This document shows positions 51,256 through 62,331 of a DNA stretch of 64,000 nucleotides, in pieces. This DNA is from FEN-299 sp963727765 (GTDB taxonomy: Bacteria > Acidobacteriota > Vicinamibacteria > Vicinamibacterales > Fen-181), in the NCBI GenBank assembly GCA_963727765.1, contig CAVSGZ010000006.1, forward strand, positions 1 through 64,000, in the 5' to 3' direction. The notes below the pieces were generated by a model. The model made no database searches, was not told the DNA's origin, and was given only the letters and a program-made list of their open reading frames with translations. Within the stretch, counting starts at the first letter, position 1. Each line of letters opens with the position of its first letter. A program made the position numbers and the translations under genes.

Positions 51256-54200
51256 ATGGTCGCTCAGACGGTCGTCACGCCCCTTCCAGTACGTGTCTTC
51301 ATCGCTCGGCTTCCGGTTGTCGTCGCGCTGATCCTGGCCGTAGCAGGCCCGGTTGCTCAGGCGAGCGCCTCGGAGGCCATCGACCCGCGAACCGGCATGG
51401 TTACTGTCAGTGAGGCGGACCTCCTTGTCCGTGCCGGCCCACTGAATCTCGAGGTCGTGCGGGTCTACACGCCGGGAGAGAAAGGCGGCGTTCTGGGACC
51501 CGGCTGGCGACTGACGGTCGAGAAGCGTCTCGTCCGCGAGGGCGCCGAGGTGCGGATCGAGGAGGCGGGCGGCACGGTCGTATTCGCGCGGGGCGACAAT
51601 GCCGCCGCTTACACAGGGCCATCCGGCGAGACGCTGGTATTCAGCGCCGATCAGGCTGTCCGCCGCGCGGATGGTGTCAGCGAGACCTACGACGCCAGCG
51701 GGCGTCTCACCGAGATTCGCCGCCCGGGCAACGTCGTCGTCAGTCTCCAATATGACTCGGCGGGGCACCTGGTGAGGGTGAACGGCCCCGGCGACGCGTG
51801 GATCCGCCTCATTTCCGACTCGACCAGCAGGCTGATTCGCGCGGAGGGTTCCACGGGGGTGGCGGCCGACTACGGCTACTCCGCCGGCAGCCTGGCAGAA
51901 GCACGCGTCAACGGACGGCCGGCCACGCGTTATGCGTACGACACCAGTCTGCGGCTGACGCGCGTCGAATCGCCGGGCGACGGAACGGTGCAACTGGCCT
52001 ACGACACCAGGGGCCGCGTGAGCCGCCGGGTGTTCGCGGACGGCGCCGTCGAGCGATACGAGTACGACGACCTGGCCCGGACCGTTCGGATCATCGATTC
52101 GACGGGAGCGGTCGTCCAGATCGTCCGTTCCGCGGACGGGTCGCAGGAAGAGATCGTGGATCCCATCAAGCGCCGGACCTTCATGCGGTTCGACGCGGCC
52201 GGACATCCGGTGAGCGTGACCGGACCGACCGGCCTCACCACGAACTACACCTACGACGCCCGTGGACGAGTGATCTCGTCGAGCGCCGTGGGTGTCGAAT
52301 CCCGCTACCAGTACCTCGGTGACACCTCGCTCGTGACGTCCATCGCCTACTCCGACGGCACGCGCCAGGCGTTCGAGTACGACGCCAATCGCAACTTGAT
52401 CTCGGTGAGAGACGACGATGAGGTCGTCGGCACTTACACCTACGCGCCCGACGGGCAGCTCGCGTCGGTTAAGAAGAAGGGGCTCCCCGAGTACCGCTTC
52501 GCCTACCGGGCGGATGGCCGGCTCGAATCGCGAACCGAGGCGGGCGGGAGGCGCTGGCAGTTCGAGTACGACGGGCGCGGCAGGCTCGTGCGACGGACCG
52601 ACGCGGCGGGCCGAGGCCCCCGGCTGGCCTACGACGACCAGGACCGCCTGGTGGCGATCACCGATGCCGCCGGTTCCATCACCAGGTATGCCTACGACGA
52701 GCGCGGAAGGGTCACGCGGGTCACCGACCCGGCCGGGCGGGTCAGCCGTTACGACTACGACGCTCGGAGCCGGATGGTCGCCTGTTACGACGCCGCCGGC
52801 CGGGCCACGCTCTATCGCTACGACGCGGCAGGCAGGCTGGCGGCGGTCGTCGAACCGGGCGGGGCGACGTTCAGCTACGCCTACGACGCAGCCGGCGGCC
52901 TCGTTGGTGTGACCAACCCGCTCGGCGGCGTCACCCGCTACACCTACGACGGGCTCGGACAACTGACCAGCGCTGCCGGGCCTGCGGGACGAGCCTGGCA
53001 TTTCGAGTACGCGTCGCCCGGCCACTTGAGCAAGGTCATCTCCCCCGCCGGCCTCGTGACCGAGGCCCGATACGATTCCCGCCAGCGCCGCTCTGCGGCC
53101 GTCGGCGCCGACGGTCGAGTGTTCAGCGTTGACAGGGACGCAGAGGGTCGCGTCGTCGGCTCGCGTCACCCCGACGGCGTCCTTGAGACGGTGGACTACG
53201 ACAGCGAAGGCCGAATCACGGCTGGGTCTTCGACCGCCGGGATCTCGCTGAAGTACGAATACGACGCCGCGGGCCGGGCGACGCGAGTGACGGCCTCGAC
53301 GGGTCGCGAGGCGCGGCTGGCCTACGACCCGTCAGGACTGCTGGCCAGCGTCGCCGACAACGCCGGCACCTCGTTGCGGTACAAGTACAACCCGCAAGGC
53401 CGGCCCACCGCGTTCGTCGATGCGGCGGGCAAGGCGATCAGGGTGAGTTACGATTCGTCGGGCCTGCCGGTGACCGTGACCAACGCGCTCGGACAGACCC
53501 GGCGGCTGACCTACGGGCCGGGAGGGGAGCTTGCCGGGATCACCGAGGCCAATGGCGACACGGTGACGCTCGAGTACAATCTCGCCGGCAACATGAGCGC
53601 GGTGCGCCAGCCGGGCGGCGGGGTCACGAAGTTCGGGTTCGACCTCCTGCACCGCCCCGTCGAGGTCACGAGGCCAGACGGCGCGAAGAGACGATTCTCC
53701 TACGACCGCGCAGACCAACTGACTGCGGAAGCCGGCCCTGACGGGAGCGTCACGAGGTACACCTACGACGCCTCGGGCCGCATCGCGCAGGAGCGAACGT
53801 CGGACGGAAGGACGCTCAGCTATCAGTACCGACTCGGCCGGTCGGCTGGTCTCGGTGGACGACGGCACGTGCCCCGTGCGCTACGGCTACGACGGCGCAG
53901 GCCGAACGATACACGTGGAGTACCCTGCCATTCACCAGTCAGTGGCCTACGAGTACGCGCTGGGCAGCCTGCCGGCAAAGCTCGTCGCTCCCGACGGGCG
54001 CGAGATCCGTTATACCTACGACCGCGACCACCTGCTCGATTCCATCGTCCTCCCGGACGGCGGCACCATTCGCTTCTCCCATGATGCGAAGGGACGGCTC
54101 ACCTCGATCACTTACCCCAACGGCGTGATCGGCACCTGGGAATGGGACAGTCACAGCCGGCTGACGCACGTCAGCTACCGGAAGGGCGCCGACCTGATCG

Positions 54201-57200
54201 ACGACTGCCGTTATACGTACGATGACGCGGGCAGGCCGGTGCAGATCACAGGCCCGACGAAGACGCCCACGCGCTTCCGTTACGACGCAGCGGGCCAGTT
54301 GACAGAGGAGTCGGGACCAGACGGCGTGACCAGATACGAGTACGGGTCAGGGGGAAATCGCAAAGCCGTCGAGCGGCCTGGCGGCAAGGCGGAGAGCGAC
54401 CGCGTGAACGTCGCCGACGAACTCGTGCAGGCCGGCGCCGAGAGCATCACCTACGACGCCCGCGGCAACATGCTGGAACGCCGGGCGGCGGACCGTACCG
54501 TCCGGTACACATGGGACGCGCAGAGCCGCCTGACAAAGGTCGAGGACAGCGCCGGCGGCGACGTGCAGTTCGGCTATACGGCGGCCGGATTGCGGGCCTT
54601 CCGGAAGGACAAGACAGGCACGACCTACTTCGTGACGGACGGCGTGAACCTGCTGGCGGACCTCGACGACAAGCTGTCGGTGACCGCGCTCTACGTGCAG
54701 GCGCCGGGCATCGATCGCCCGGTGGCCGTGCTGCGCGGCAGCGAGGCTTACTTCTACCACACGCGCGCGCTGGGGACGGTGTCGAGCCTCACCGATTCGA
54801 CAGGCAAGGTCGTGGCCTCGTACCGGCTTGACGCGTTCGGCAATCCGACCGACGTGCGAGGGAGCGTCCCCAATCGAGTACTCTTCACCGGGCGCGAGTA
54901 CCGAGCAGGATCTCGGGCTCTACTACTTCCGCGCGCGTTACTACGATCCGCGCCTGGGACGCTTCTTGAGCCCGGACCCGAACGGCGCGCGGCTGACTGA
55001 ACCGATCGGCGGCAACAGGTACGCATACGCGCGCAACGCACCTCTGGTCTACCGCGACCCGATGGGCGCGCAGTACGACCCCAACGACCCGGAGACTATT
55101 CTCTGGGGTCAGATCACGGGTTTGAAGTCAGAGGTCGGCTTCATCGCGCACAAGGAGCGCGGTGATCCCGGCGGGTGGTATCCCAACGAGTCCGCCTACA
55201 TGCTCGAAGAGAAGGGGCTGACGCCGGAGATGGTCCAGGACCTCCGCTGCGCCCACGCGGACCTGTCCAGCGGGAGTCGCAGCTACACGCCGGCGGACAC
55301 CGAGTACCGCATCAACGAGGACGTCGAAGCGTTCCCGGGCCTCAAGGGCCAGGCGCTGGCAGATGCGATGAAACAGCGTTGGGTGGAGATGGAGAACGCC
55401 GGGACCGTCGTGAAGATCGGTCCCCCCGGACCTGACGACCCGCTGGGCCAGTTGATGTACGAACAGGATCAGGCGGGGAAGGCGGCCCACAGGGCGCCGT
55501 CGGTGCCAGACGCTCCCCCGGCGGCGGCCGCGCCGGAGGCGGGGATGGCGCCGCAAGCTCCCGCGCCGCCAGCTCAGGGCGAAGTGCTCCCACCGAAGCA
55601 AGGGTTAAGGACGGTGCGGGCGTTTGGCGTCGGAACCGACACCGGCGCATTCCCGCCAGTGGAAGGGCCGGACGTTGGACCCGGTTCTCTCCCGCCGGTC
55701 GGGTCGGCGCCCGTCGAGCCGCCCCCTGGCTTCTTCAGCACGAAGGTCTCTCCGAGCACCGTCCTCGGCAGCTCCGTAGCAGTCGCTGGCACCGCGGAGG
55801 CGATCGCCAATTACTACGCCTGCCTCCAGGAGGGGCACAGCGAATACGACTGCATGAAGGAAACCGGCGTCGGCGCCGCCGAAGGCATGGTGCCCGTCGC
55901 CGGCGGCGCGCTGGTCGGTGCCGGCGTGGGCTGGTACACCGGCGCCGGTGTGATCGCCGGCGCCGCCGTCGGGGCCACGGTCACGGGCGCCGTCCTCGCG
56001 GTCCCGGCCACGCTTTACGGCGCGTACTACGTCAGCAAGCGGCTCGGCGAAGCGCCAGCCGTGGCGGCCGACAAGAAGCTCGCGGACCAGCAGGCGATCA
56101 ACGCGAGCCTGTTGCCGCGGGCGCTCCAGGAGTTGGACACGATCTTCCAGAACGAGGAGACCGCCCTCGAGTCGCTGCAGGTCGCGGCCATGGCAGCCGG
56201 GCGGGCCGCGGCCTCCCGCTCCGCCGACGTGCAGAAGGCGCTCGACGACGCCACGAGCGGGCTGGCGGCGCTCAGGGGATTCGCCAATGGCTTGATTGGG
56301 TCGTTCAACGCGCGGTGCGCGACAATCAACGCGGCGACGGCGGACTTCCAGGCGCTCGCGGGCAAGGCGGACATCTACCGCAAGTACGCACAGGACGCGG
56401 AGTGGCTCGCGACTCACGCCTCGGATGCGTGCGCGACGCCCGCGGCGGCGAGCGAGCGGGCCGCGCGGTTCCAGAGCGTGCAGACCGGCGTCGACCGAAG
56501 TCGTCCAGTGGGTGGAACAGCTGAGGGAGAAGCAAGACGAGCTCGTCGCGCTCAAGAGCGGCATGGATGCCGATCTGCAGGCGATGGACCGAGCCGACGA
56601 GATGGAGGGCCAGGTGGTGACCGCGGTCGGCCGGGTGACGTCGCTCATCTCCGGCTACCAGGCCGACGTGGACAAGTACAACGGCCTGCGGACGGAGTTT
56701 CAGCAGCGCCTTGCGGTCCTGCGCGACAAGGTCGAGCACCTCCCCGACGCGGTGCCCAACCCGCCGGCCGACTTCGCGCGCTTGACGGCCACAATGATGG
56801 CGTCATGGAGGGACCGGCTTGCGGAGTTCTCGGGTGTCGGCGCAGACGTTCCTCTCGCGCCGCCGTCGGCCGACGCACAGGCGAGCGCCGTCAACGCGCG
56901 GATCGAGGCCGAGAACCTGATCAGCGCGCTCAGGGCAGCGGCAGACGCGTGCGGTGTCGACACCGGGGCGGACGCGGTCAATACGGCCAACGGATTGGCT
57001 GCGAGCATCGCGGCCGGACTAGCCGCAGCGGGCAACGCGCCGCAAACGACGGCCTCGTGTCCTTCGCCAAACCAGCCGCAGGGACAGCCGCCTGCGGGAA
57101 GCGTGACGGGAGCCGACGCCAGCAACGTCACCGGCTTCGAGCCAGTGAAGACCGACGAGAAAACCGTCGGGCAGCCGCCCACAGGCGCAACGACGGGCAC

Positions 57201-58240
57201 CGATACGAAGCCGCCCGCCGGGGCAACAGGCACGGACGCCACGAATCCGACAGGTGCCGGCCAGACGGGTTTCGAGCCCACCAAGACCGACGAGCGGACG
57301 GCCCCGACCGGCGCCGGCCAGGGCATCACTCTGGCCGGCACCACGGCGTCCGATCAGATCCGTGCAGACGGCGCCACGACCCAGCCCCGCAGCTCGTCGG
57401 TCGGCGTTCCCTCCGACCCGGGAGAACTCGAGGGGGACTGGCTCCAGTGCGGGATGAACACGCCAGAGAACCACGCGCGATGCCTTGGGCGCGCCCGGAA
57501 CACCTCCGGCGGGACCATCACCGGCTTCGTCGTCCGATTCACGAAGAGCGGCAGCCAGTACGCGGGCCGCTTCGCGCCAGGCAGCAGACTCGGCGAGTAC
57601 AGTGCAACCGATTGGTTCAACGCATATCGCCCTGAGGACGAGAAGTTCCGACTGACGCGGACCTCTTCGAACAAGTACCGAAGGGTCGGAGTTCGTGTGC
57701 TACTACCCGCCGGGTACCGACCCGGGTTTCTGGCATGACAGACTCTGCCACTGGGGTCCTGAGCAGGCCATTATCACCGTGCAGGGCGATCAGGCCGTTG
57801 TCGAACACAAGCGCGGAAACTACGTCATTCAATTCGAGACGATGCTCTACGTCCGCTTGAACGGGCAGACGCTTGCCGGGCAGAGTCAGCCGACCGTCGA
57901 TTGCGTCGCCAAGTTCTGTACCTCGTGCGTGGGATCGACCAGCCTGCTCGGCGCCACGCCGGCCGACTGCGAGCTCTGCAAGAGCCGGAACGCCACGCAG
58001 ATCAACCAATGCCAGCAGCAGGGCTCTTCCGGCGGACCCGGACGCTACGACACGCGTGGCCTCCCGGATCCGCCGGTCTACTGCGCCTACGAGGTGCCGC
58101 AGCCGAACTTCAACCCGAGCGTTCGGTACGAAATCGGCAAGTGCAACGACGTGCACCCGACCGACCAACGGGTGATCTTCGGGCCGGACACGTTCACGCA
58201 CTGCCGCGAGTGGCTCGTCAAGAAGGGGTTCTGGAAGTAG
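51256..58240 (+). CDS. Giant exported YD/RHS-repeat protein with four frameshifts
   Basis: If four surplus bases are removed, this is one gene of 2326 residues. A signal peptide (RLPVVVALILAVAGPVAQAS) is followed by a DUF6531-like start (DPRTGMVTVSEADLLVRAGPLNLEVVRVYTPG). About forty YD repeats (YxYDxxGRLxxV) fill residues ~130-1200. The RHS core-associated end, GLYYFRARYYDPRLGRFLSPDP, is near residue 1230. The ~1,050-residue C-terminal extension has a Pro-rich spacer, a glycine-zipper hydrophobic stretch (~1540-1595), a coiled-coil region (~1610-1880), Thr/Pro repeats (TGFEP-KTDE twice, ~1955-2025) and a Cys-rich end domain with more than ten cysteines (~2060-2326). Frame breaks are at 53829-53830, 54901-54902, 56495-56496 and 57678-57679, each an extra C after TAC or GAC. 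TTGGAG lies upstream of the ATG. The TPR-PDZ gene follows 13 bases later. Confidence 0.82.
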
Positions 58241-58253
58241 AGGGAGGCCGCAA

Positions 58254-59651
58254 ATGAGGGTCCGCGCTGTGGGTTGGTCAGTGGTGGTACTTCTTTCGCT
58301 CCCCACGGCCGTCTGGGCACAGGCACTCCCGATGCCTGCGCGCGGTCAGGTGGCGCCTTCTCCGTGCCCCGGGCTGGACATGGTCGCGACGTTCCAGGGA
58401 GCCAACGATCTGCGCCTGCCGCCGCAGGCCAGAGAGGCAGAGCAACGAGAGAGCCAGGGCGACCACGAATCGGCGGTGCGCGTGTACCAGCAGGCCACCG
58501 GAATCTACTCGCAGAACTGGTTCCTCCATCTGCGGCTGGCCGAACTGCTCTACGGTGTCGGTCACTATCAGGAGGCTGCTGCTGCTTTCCTAAAGTCCAT
58601 CTCCGCCAGGGAGACGTCGTTCGGGTACGAGGGCGCGGGGCGGACCTACGAGAAGCTGTCGGACAAAGACGGCGCGCTTCGCAGCTACCGGAAGATGGTC
58701 CAGGTCTGCCCCGTCGACCCCGACCTCGACCGCAGGCTTGCCGAGTTCCTGTATTACCAGGGCTCGTACGATGAAGCGGCCAGGGCTGCGGAGGCCGGGC
58801 TGGCCAAGCCGCCGTTCCGCGTGGTGGCCAACCCGGCGCCCGGAACGGTCGAGCAGCTCGACGCCCTCACCAAGGAGCAACTCCGACAGGTGCTGGCCGA
58901 TGCAGATGTCGCCCGCGGGCGCTACACCGAGGCCTCGAGGCGGCTCGGAGACAGGCGGATCATCGGCGCTCTGATCACGATGACCGGCGAGGGCGCGCGC
59001 CTTGTTCGCATCAAGAAGGGATACGGGGCCGAGATGGCCGGCCTGCAGGATGGAGACGTGCTGGTGACGCTCAACGGGGAGTCGCTGGCCGGGAACAAGC
59101 CCGACGAGTTCATCACCAAACTCGACAAGGTGCCATTCGGAAGCGCGGCGACGGTGACGTTCAGCAGAAGCGGCAACCAATCTCAAGCCGCTGTGGTCGT
59201 CGGCGTGCCCGAGGACCTGCCGACCCGGGCGCGCCAGAGCAGCGCCGCGCCGGCCACGCCGCCGGCTGCCTCCGCTCCGCAGGCCGCCACCCCTCAGGCG
59301 AGTGCGGCACCGAAGGCGCCGACTGTCGAAGTACAGAAGGTCGAGGTGCGGCCAAACCACGTCGCCCCCGGTTCGCCCTACGATTTAGTGGTCACCTTCG
59401 TCGCGACCGACCCGGCGGCCGGGAGCGGCGTGGTGCACATCGAGTACAGCTACAGGGTGATCAAGAACGGGCAGGTTCTCTACACGCTGTCGACAGTGGC
59501 GCTCGACGAGCCGAACGGGTCGGTACGGGAAAGAACCGAACACCTCAAGGCGGTGCCTGCCGTCGGCACGTACACCTTCCAAGCGATGGTGACGCTCAAG
59601 GGCATGTCGTCGTCGGCCTCGGCGGTTCTCGAGGTCGCGCCGGGGAAATAG
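58254..59651 (+). CDS. Exported TPR-PDZ protein
   Basis: A 465-residue protein with a signal peptide (VGWSVVVLLSLPTAVWAQ). Residues ~55-220 contain TPR units (QGDHESAVRVYQQATGIYSQNWFLHLRLAELL; LSDKDGALRSYRKMVQVCP). Residues ~230-320 form a PDZ domain (GAEMAGLQDGDVLVTLNGESLAG). After a low-complexity Ala/Pro linker (~325-360) a C-terminal Ig-like beta domain follows (VEVRPNHVAPGSPYDLVVTFVATDPAAG, AVGTYTFQAMVTLKG). No protease domain is present, so it is probably an adaptor. It lies 13 bases after the RHS gene and may help export, fold or anchor that protein. Confidence 0.85.
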   Translation: MRVRAVGWSVVVLLSLPTAVWAQALPMPARGQVAPSPCPGLDMVATFQGANDLRLPPQAREAEQRESQGDHESAVRVYQQATGIYSQNWFLHLRLAELLYGVGHYQEAAAAFLKSISARETSFGYEGAGRTYEKLSDKDGALRSYRKMVQVCPVDPDLDRRLAEFLYYQGSYDEAARAAEAGLAKPPFRVVANPAPGTVEQLDALTKEQLRQVLADADVARGRYTEASRRLGDRRIIGALITMTGEGARLVRIKKGYGAEMAGLQDGDVLVTLNGESLAGNKPDEFITKLDKVPFGSAATVTFSRSGNQSQAAVVVGVPEDLPTRARQSSAAPATPPAASAPQAATPQASAAPKAPTVEVQKVEVRPNHVAPGSPYDLVVTFVATDPAAGSGVVHIEYSYRVIKNGQVLYTLSTVALDEPNGSVRERTEHLKAVPAVGTYTFQAMVTLKGMSSSASAVLEVAPGK

Positions 59652-60034
59652 CACAATCGACGAGCGCGGCTGTCGGAGCACTCGAAGTCACCCGTGCCTG
59701 GTCGGCGAAGGCGAACCCAGCACGAGCGCGACCCAGCCGGCGACAACGACATCTGATCAGGAGAAGTCCAGCGGGCGTCGGAAGTGACCACACTTCGGAA
59801 GCCGGGTCGGAAATGTCGGCTCGACGACAAAATCGTGTACGCAGTGCCGTGGATCACGCCAGCTCGACTGTACGGTTTTGCTGAGCTTCTCCCTCAAGAC
59901 GGACACAACCTGTAAACAACTGAATACAAGCACGTTGTTGGCACGGCCGCGCCACGGTCTCTCTGCGCGGTTCTGGCATGCCCATTGCTGCCTTCTTCTC
60001 CTGCAGAAGTAGCAAAGCGAGGCGGTGAGGCATT
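59652..60034. other. Gene-free intergenic region
   Basis: About 380 bases with lower GC than average and no convincing gene, RNA or terminator. Short open frames on the minus strand resemble no protein. It separates the RHS/TPR-PDZ pair from the Omp85-type gene and may hold that gene's promoter, but no consensus elements stood out. Confidence 0.5.
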
Positions 60035-61357
60035 GTGAGCGGGCATGTGGCAATAGGGGGGCTGTTCCCCGCCATCATCGTGGTCTGCACGCTGGCCGCG
60101 CTGCCGGCCTTCGCGCAGGACCGCACCGAGGCCACACCCGTGGCCACGGCCGCCCCGGGAAGCGTCACGCGAGTCTCCCACGACACCGCGGCGCCGCAGG
60201 ATCATCCCGACGCGGCGCAGCCCGCCGAATTCCTGGACGTCGGCCGCCTCTGGCATCTGCTCCGCCGTAGCGGATTGACGCCCGACGCCGGCGAGCCGCG
60301 CGGACACCGCTTCTTTGTGGTGGCGCCGACCATCGGATCCAAGCCCTCGACCGGGTTGACCGGAGGGCTGTCGGGCAACGTCGCGTTCTTCGTAGGGGAC
60401 CCGACGACGACGCACATCTCGACGATCACCGGCGGGACCAAGGTCTCGCAACTTGGCCAGGTGCTTTTCGGCGGCAGGGTCGCCGTCTTCTCCAGGGACG
60501 ATCGGTGGTTCATCGCCGGTGACGACCGGATGTCATGGACCTCGCAGCGCGCGTACGCGCTCGGCGTCAATGCGCCGCTCTCGACCGGTACCAGCTCGCG
60601 GCTCGACGTGCTCAGAATCTACGAGACCCTCTATCGGCAGGTCGCGCCGGGGCTCTTCGTCGGCGGCGGTGTGAATGTCAGCTCGCACTTCAACATCCGC
60701 CCGGGGACCACGGGCGCGCAGGAGTGGAGCAACGGGGCGCTTGTGGCTTACAACAACGCGCACGGGTTTGCGGCCGATCACCAAACGTCGAGCGGACTGA
60801 ACGCAGGAATCCGGTACGACACCCGCGACAACGGCATCAACCCGGCCGGCGGAATTCTGGCGAGCGCCACGTACCGCGCGTTTTTCGGCGGCGTGATGGG
60901 CGGCAGTTCCACGTGGCAGGAGCTCTCGCTCGACGCGCGCACCTACTGGAAGCTCACCTCCGACGGACGCCAGAAGCTGGCCGTCTGGTTTCTCGGAGAC
61001 TTGGTGACCGGCGGCACTGCGCCGTACTGGGATTTGCCGTACACGTCGATGGACGGGCGCTCGGCGCGCGGGTACGCGGAGGGTCGGTACCGCGGCGAGC
61101 AGCTGCTCTACTGGGAGGCGGAGTACCGGGCCACGCTGACCAGCAACGGACTGCTCGGCGCCGTCCTTTTCGCCAACGTGACCACCATCGGCAGTGTCGA
61201 GACGGGCGAGCGGCTTTTCCAGTCGTATGCGCCGGCAGCCGGTTTCGGATTGCGGGTCCTGCTCAACCAGCGGTCCCGAACGAATCTGTGCGCCGACTGG
61301 GCCTGGGGCAAGCAGGGCTCGAGCGGCTTCTACCTCGCGATCCAGGAAGTGTTCTGA
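60035..61357 (+). CDS. Omp85/BamA-type outer-membrane beta-barrel protein
   Basis: A 440-residue outer-membrane protein. A signal peptide (LFPAIIVVCTLAALPAFAQ) is followed by a linker and a barrel of amphipathic strands ending in Phe (YLAIQEVF). The segment SARGYAEGRYRGEQLLYWEAEYR resembles the (V/I)RGY-to-barrel strand motif of the bacterial surface antigen (D15) family. GLNAGIRYDTRDNGINPAGG matches the D-R-N---P--G strand typical of that family. It lacks POTRA domains, so it is a short barrel-only member of unknown cargo. The start is GTG at 60035 with GAGG upstream. Confidence 0.82.
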   Translation: MSGHVAIGGLFPAIIVVCTLAALPAFAQDRTEATPVATAAPGSVTRVSHDTAAPQDHPDAAQPAEFLDVGRLWHLLRRSGLTPDAGEPRGHRFFVVAPTIGSKPSTGLTGGLSGNVAFFVGDPTTTHISTITGGTKVSQLGQVLFGGRVAVFSRDDRWFIAGDDRMSWTSQRAYALGVNAPLSTGTSSRLDVLRIYETLYRQVAPGLFVGGGVNVSSHFNIRPGTTGAQEWSNGALVAYNNAHGFAADHQTSSGLNAGIRYDTRDNGINPAGGILASATYRAFFGGVMGGSSTWQELSLDARTYWKLTSDGRQKLAVWFLGDLVTGGTAPYWDLPYTSMDGRSARGYAEGRYRGEQLLYWEAEYRATLTSNGLLGAVLFANVTTIGSVETGERLFQSYAPAAGFGLRVLLNQRSRTNLCADWAWGKQGSSGFYLAIQEVF

Positions 61358-61409
61358 GCACCGCAACGGGTGGGAACCGGTCGGTCCAGCCCCTACTGAC
61401 CCTTCCGTC

Positions 61410-61473
61410 CCCTCGTCCCCCCTCGCCCATCCTCGTAGGTTTGTCCCCGCGTTGCCTCGCGATGGCCTCGCGG
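61410..61473 (+). repeat. Dispersed repeat copy R1
   Basis: The most diverged of three copies of a roughly 60-base element sharing CTCGCCCATCCTCGT, then CCCCG and TTGCCTCGCGAT. The other copies are at 62266-62330 and 63444-63503, in the same orientation. It lies between the Omp85-type gene and the small methyltransferase gene. Confidence 0.7.
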
Positions 61474-61490
61474 GTGTCGCGGAGGTGGGA

Positions 61491-61499
61491 TGCTATACT
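61491..61499 (+). promoter_or_regulatory. Extended -10 promoter element of the small methyltransferase gene
   Basis: TGCTATACT fits an extended -10 (TGn plus a -10 hexamer), which can work without a strong -35. It lies about 100 bases before the ATG at 61599 and just after repeat R1. Confidence 0.4.
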
Positions 61500-61598
61500 T
61501 CGCGGCCGAACGAACATGAGGCCGTGAACTCCGGCCTCCCGCGATCGACAACGCGCTGAGCACCGTTCGGATTTGCCGTCACACCGGGAGGTGCGGGA

Positions 61599-62060
61599 AT
61601 GAGCATTCTGGGAATCGGACCGGGGCTTGCGATTGTCGGTGCCGCTGCTGCAACGATAGTGATTGTCCTGCGACGGGTTGCCAGTTGTTCAGTGTCGTTG
61701 TCATCTCCCTGGCAGGGATGGGCCTACTGGGCGGGGTTGGTTCTGTTAGTGGTTGGCGTGTACTTCTGGATCTCTTCTGCGGCACTCGTGAGGCGGGCAT
61801 TCGACTCCCGACAACTGGTGCGGAGAGGGGTATATGGTGTCTCGCGCAATCCAATGTACGCGGGCTTCATCGTATTCATCATTCCGGGTCTTGCGTTGGC
61901 AATGAACGAGATGCTCCTGTTCATCATCTCAATTGCGATGTTCGCGGCATTCAAGCTCCGCATCGGACGGGAGGAAGAATTTCTGGCGAAGGAGTTCGGC
62001 TCGGAGTTTGAGCAGTACCGGAAGTCGGTTCCGCAACTGATTCCGTTTGTTCGACTGTGA
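61599..62060 (+). CDS. Isoprenylcysteine carboxyl methyltransferase-like membrane protein
   Basis: A 153-residue membrane protein with four or five helices. The C-terminal half has the ICMT/PEMT-type SAM-binding signature: LVRRGVYGVSRNPMYAGFIVF (RNPMY-G) and the later REEEFLAKEFGSEFEQYRKSVPQLIPF (EE---FG--Y--Y--VP--IP). Such bacterial proteins methylate lipids or small hydrophobic thiols; the target is unknown. Codons are less GC-biased than in neighbouring genes, which hints at transfer. GGAGG lies upstream of the ATG. It is flanked by repeat copies R1 and R2. Confidence 0.85.
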   Translation: MSILGIGPGLAIVGAAAATIVIVLRRVASCSVSLSSPWQGWAYWAGLVLLVVGVYFWISSAALVRRAFDSRQLVRRGVYGVSRNPMYAGFIVFIIPGLALAMNEMLLFIISIAMFAAFKLRIGREEEFLAKEFGSEFEQYRKSVPQLIPFVRL

Positions 62061-62265
62061 CTGTGTCCTGTGCCATGGGTCCGCGCAATCACGCGGTGCA
62101 CCCAACCGCACGCCGGACGACGACCCCTTGTTGTGGTTGAGTCGGTTGGCAGGGCCGTGCTGCCCGCCCGCGGATCGCTCCGTCGCGGCATCGGTCCCTC
62201 GCCTCACCCCGCTGGCCAGCTTGGCACGAGCGTCGCTCCGCCCGACCCCCAAGTGGGCTCCCCGC

Positions 62266-62330
62266 CCCTCGTCCCACCCTGCCCATCCTCGTGGGTTGCG
62301 CCCCGAATTGCCTCGCGATTGCCCCGCGGG
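62266..62330 (+). repeat. Dispersed repeat copy R2
   Basis: Closely matches R3 (63444-63503), including CCTCGTGGGTTG and CCCCGAATTGCCTCGCGATTGCC. It ends one base before the stop codon of the CPBP gene. It separates the methyltransferase and CPBP genes, which converge here. Confidence 0.75.
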
Positions 62331-62331
62331 C

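Noticed and set aside
51256..59651. RHS toxin-immunity pair
   Set aside because: The downstream gene is a large exported TPR-PDZ protein, not a small cytosolic immunity protein, and the RHS C-terminus shows no known toxin motif.
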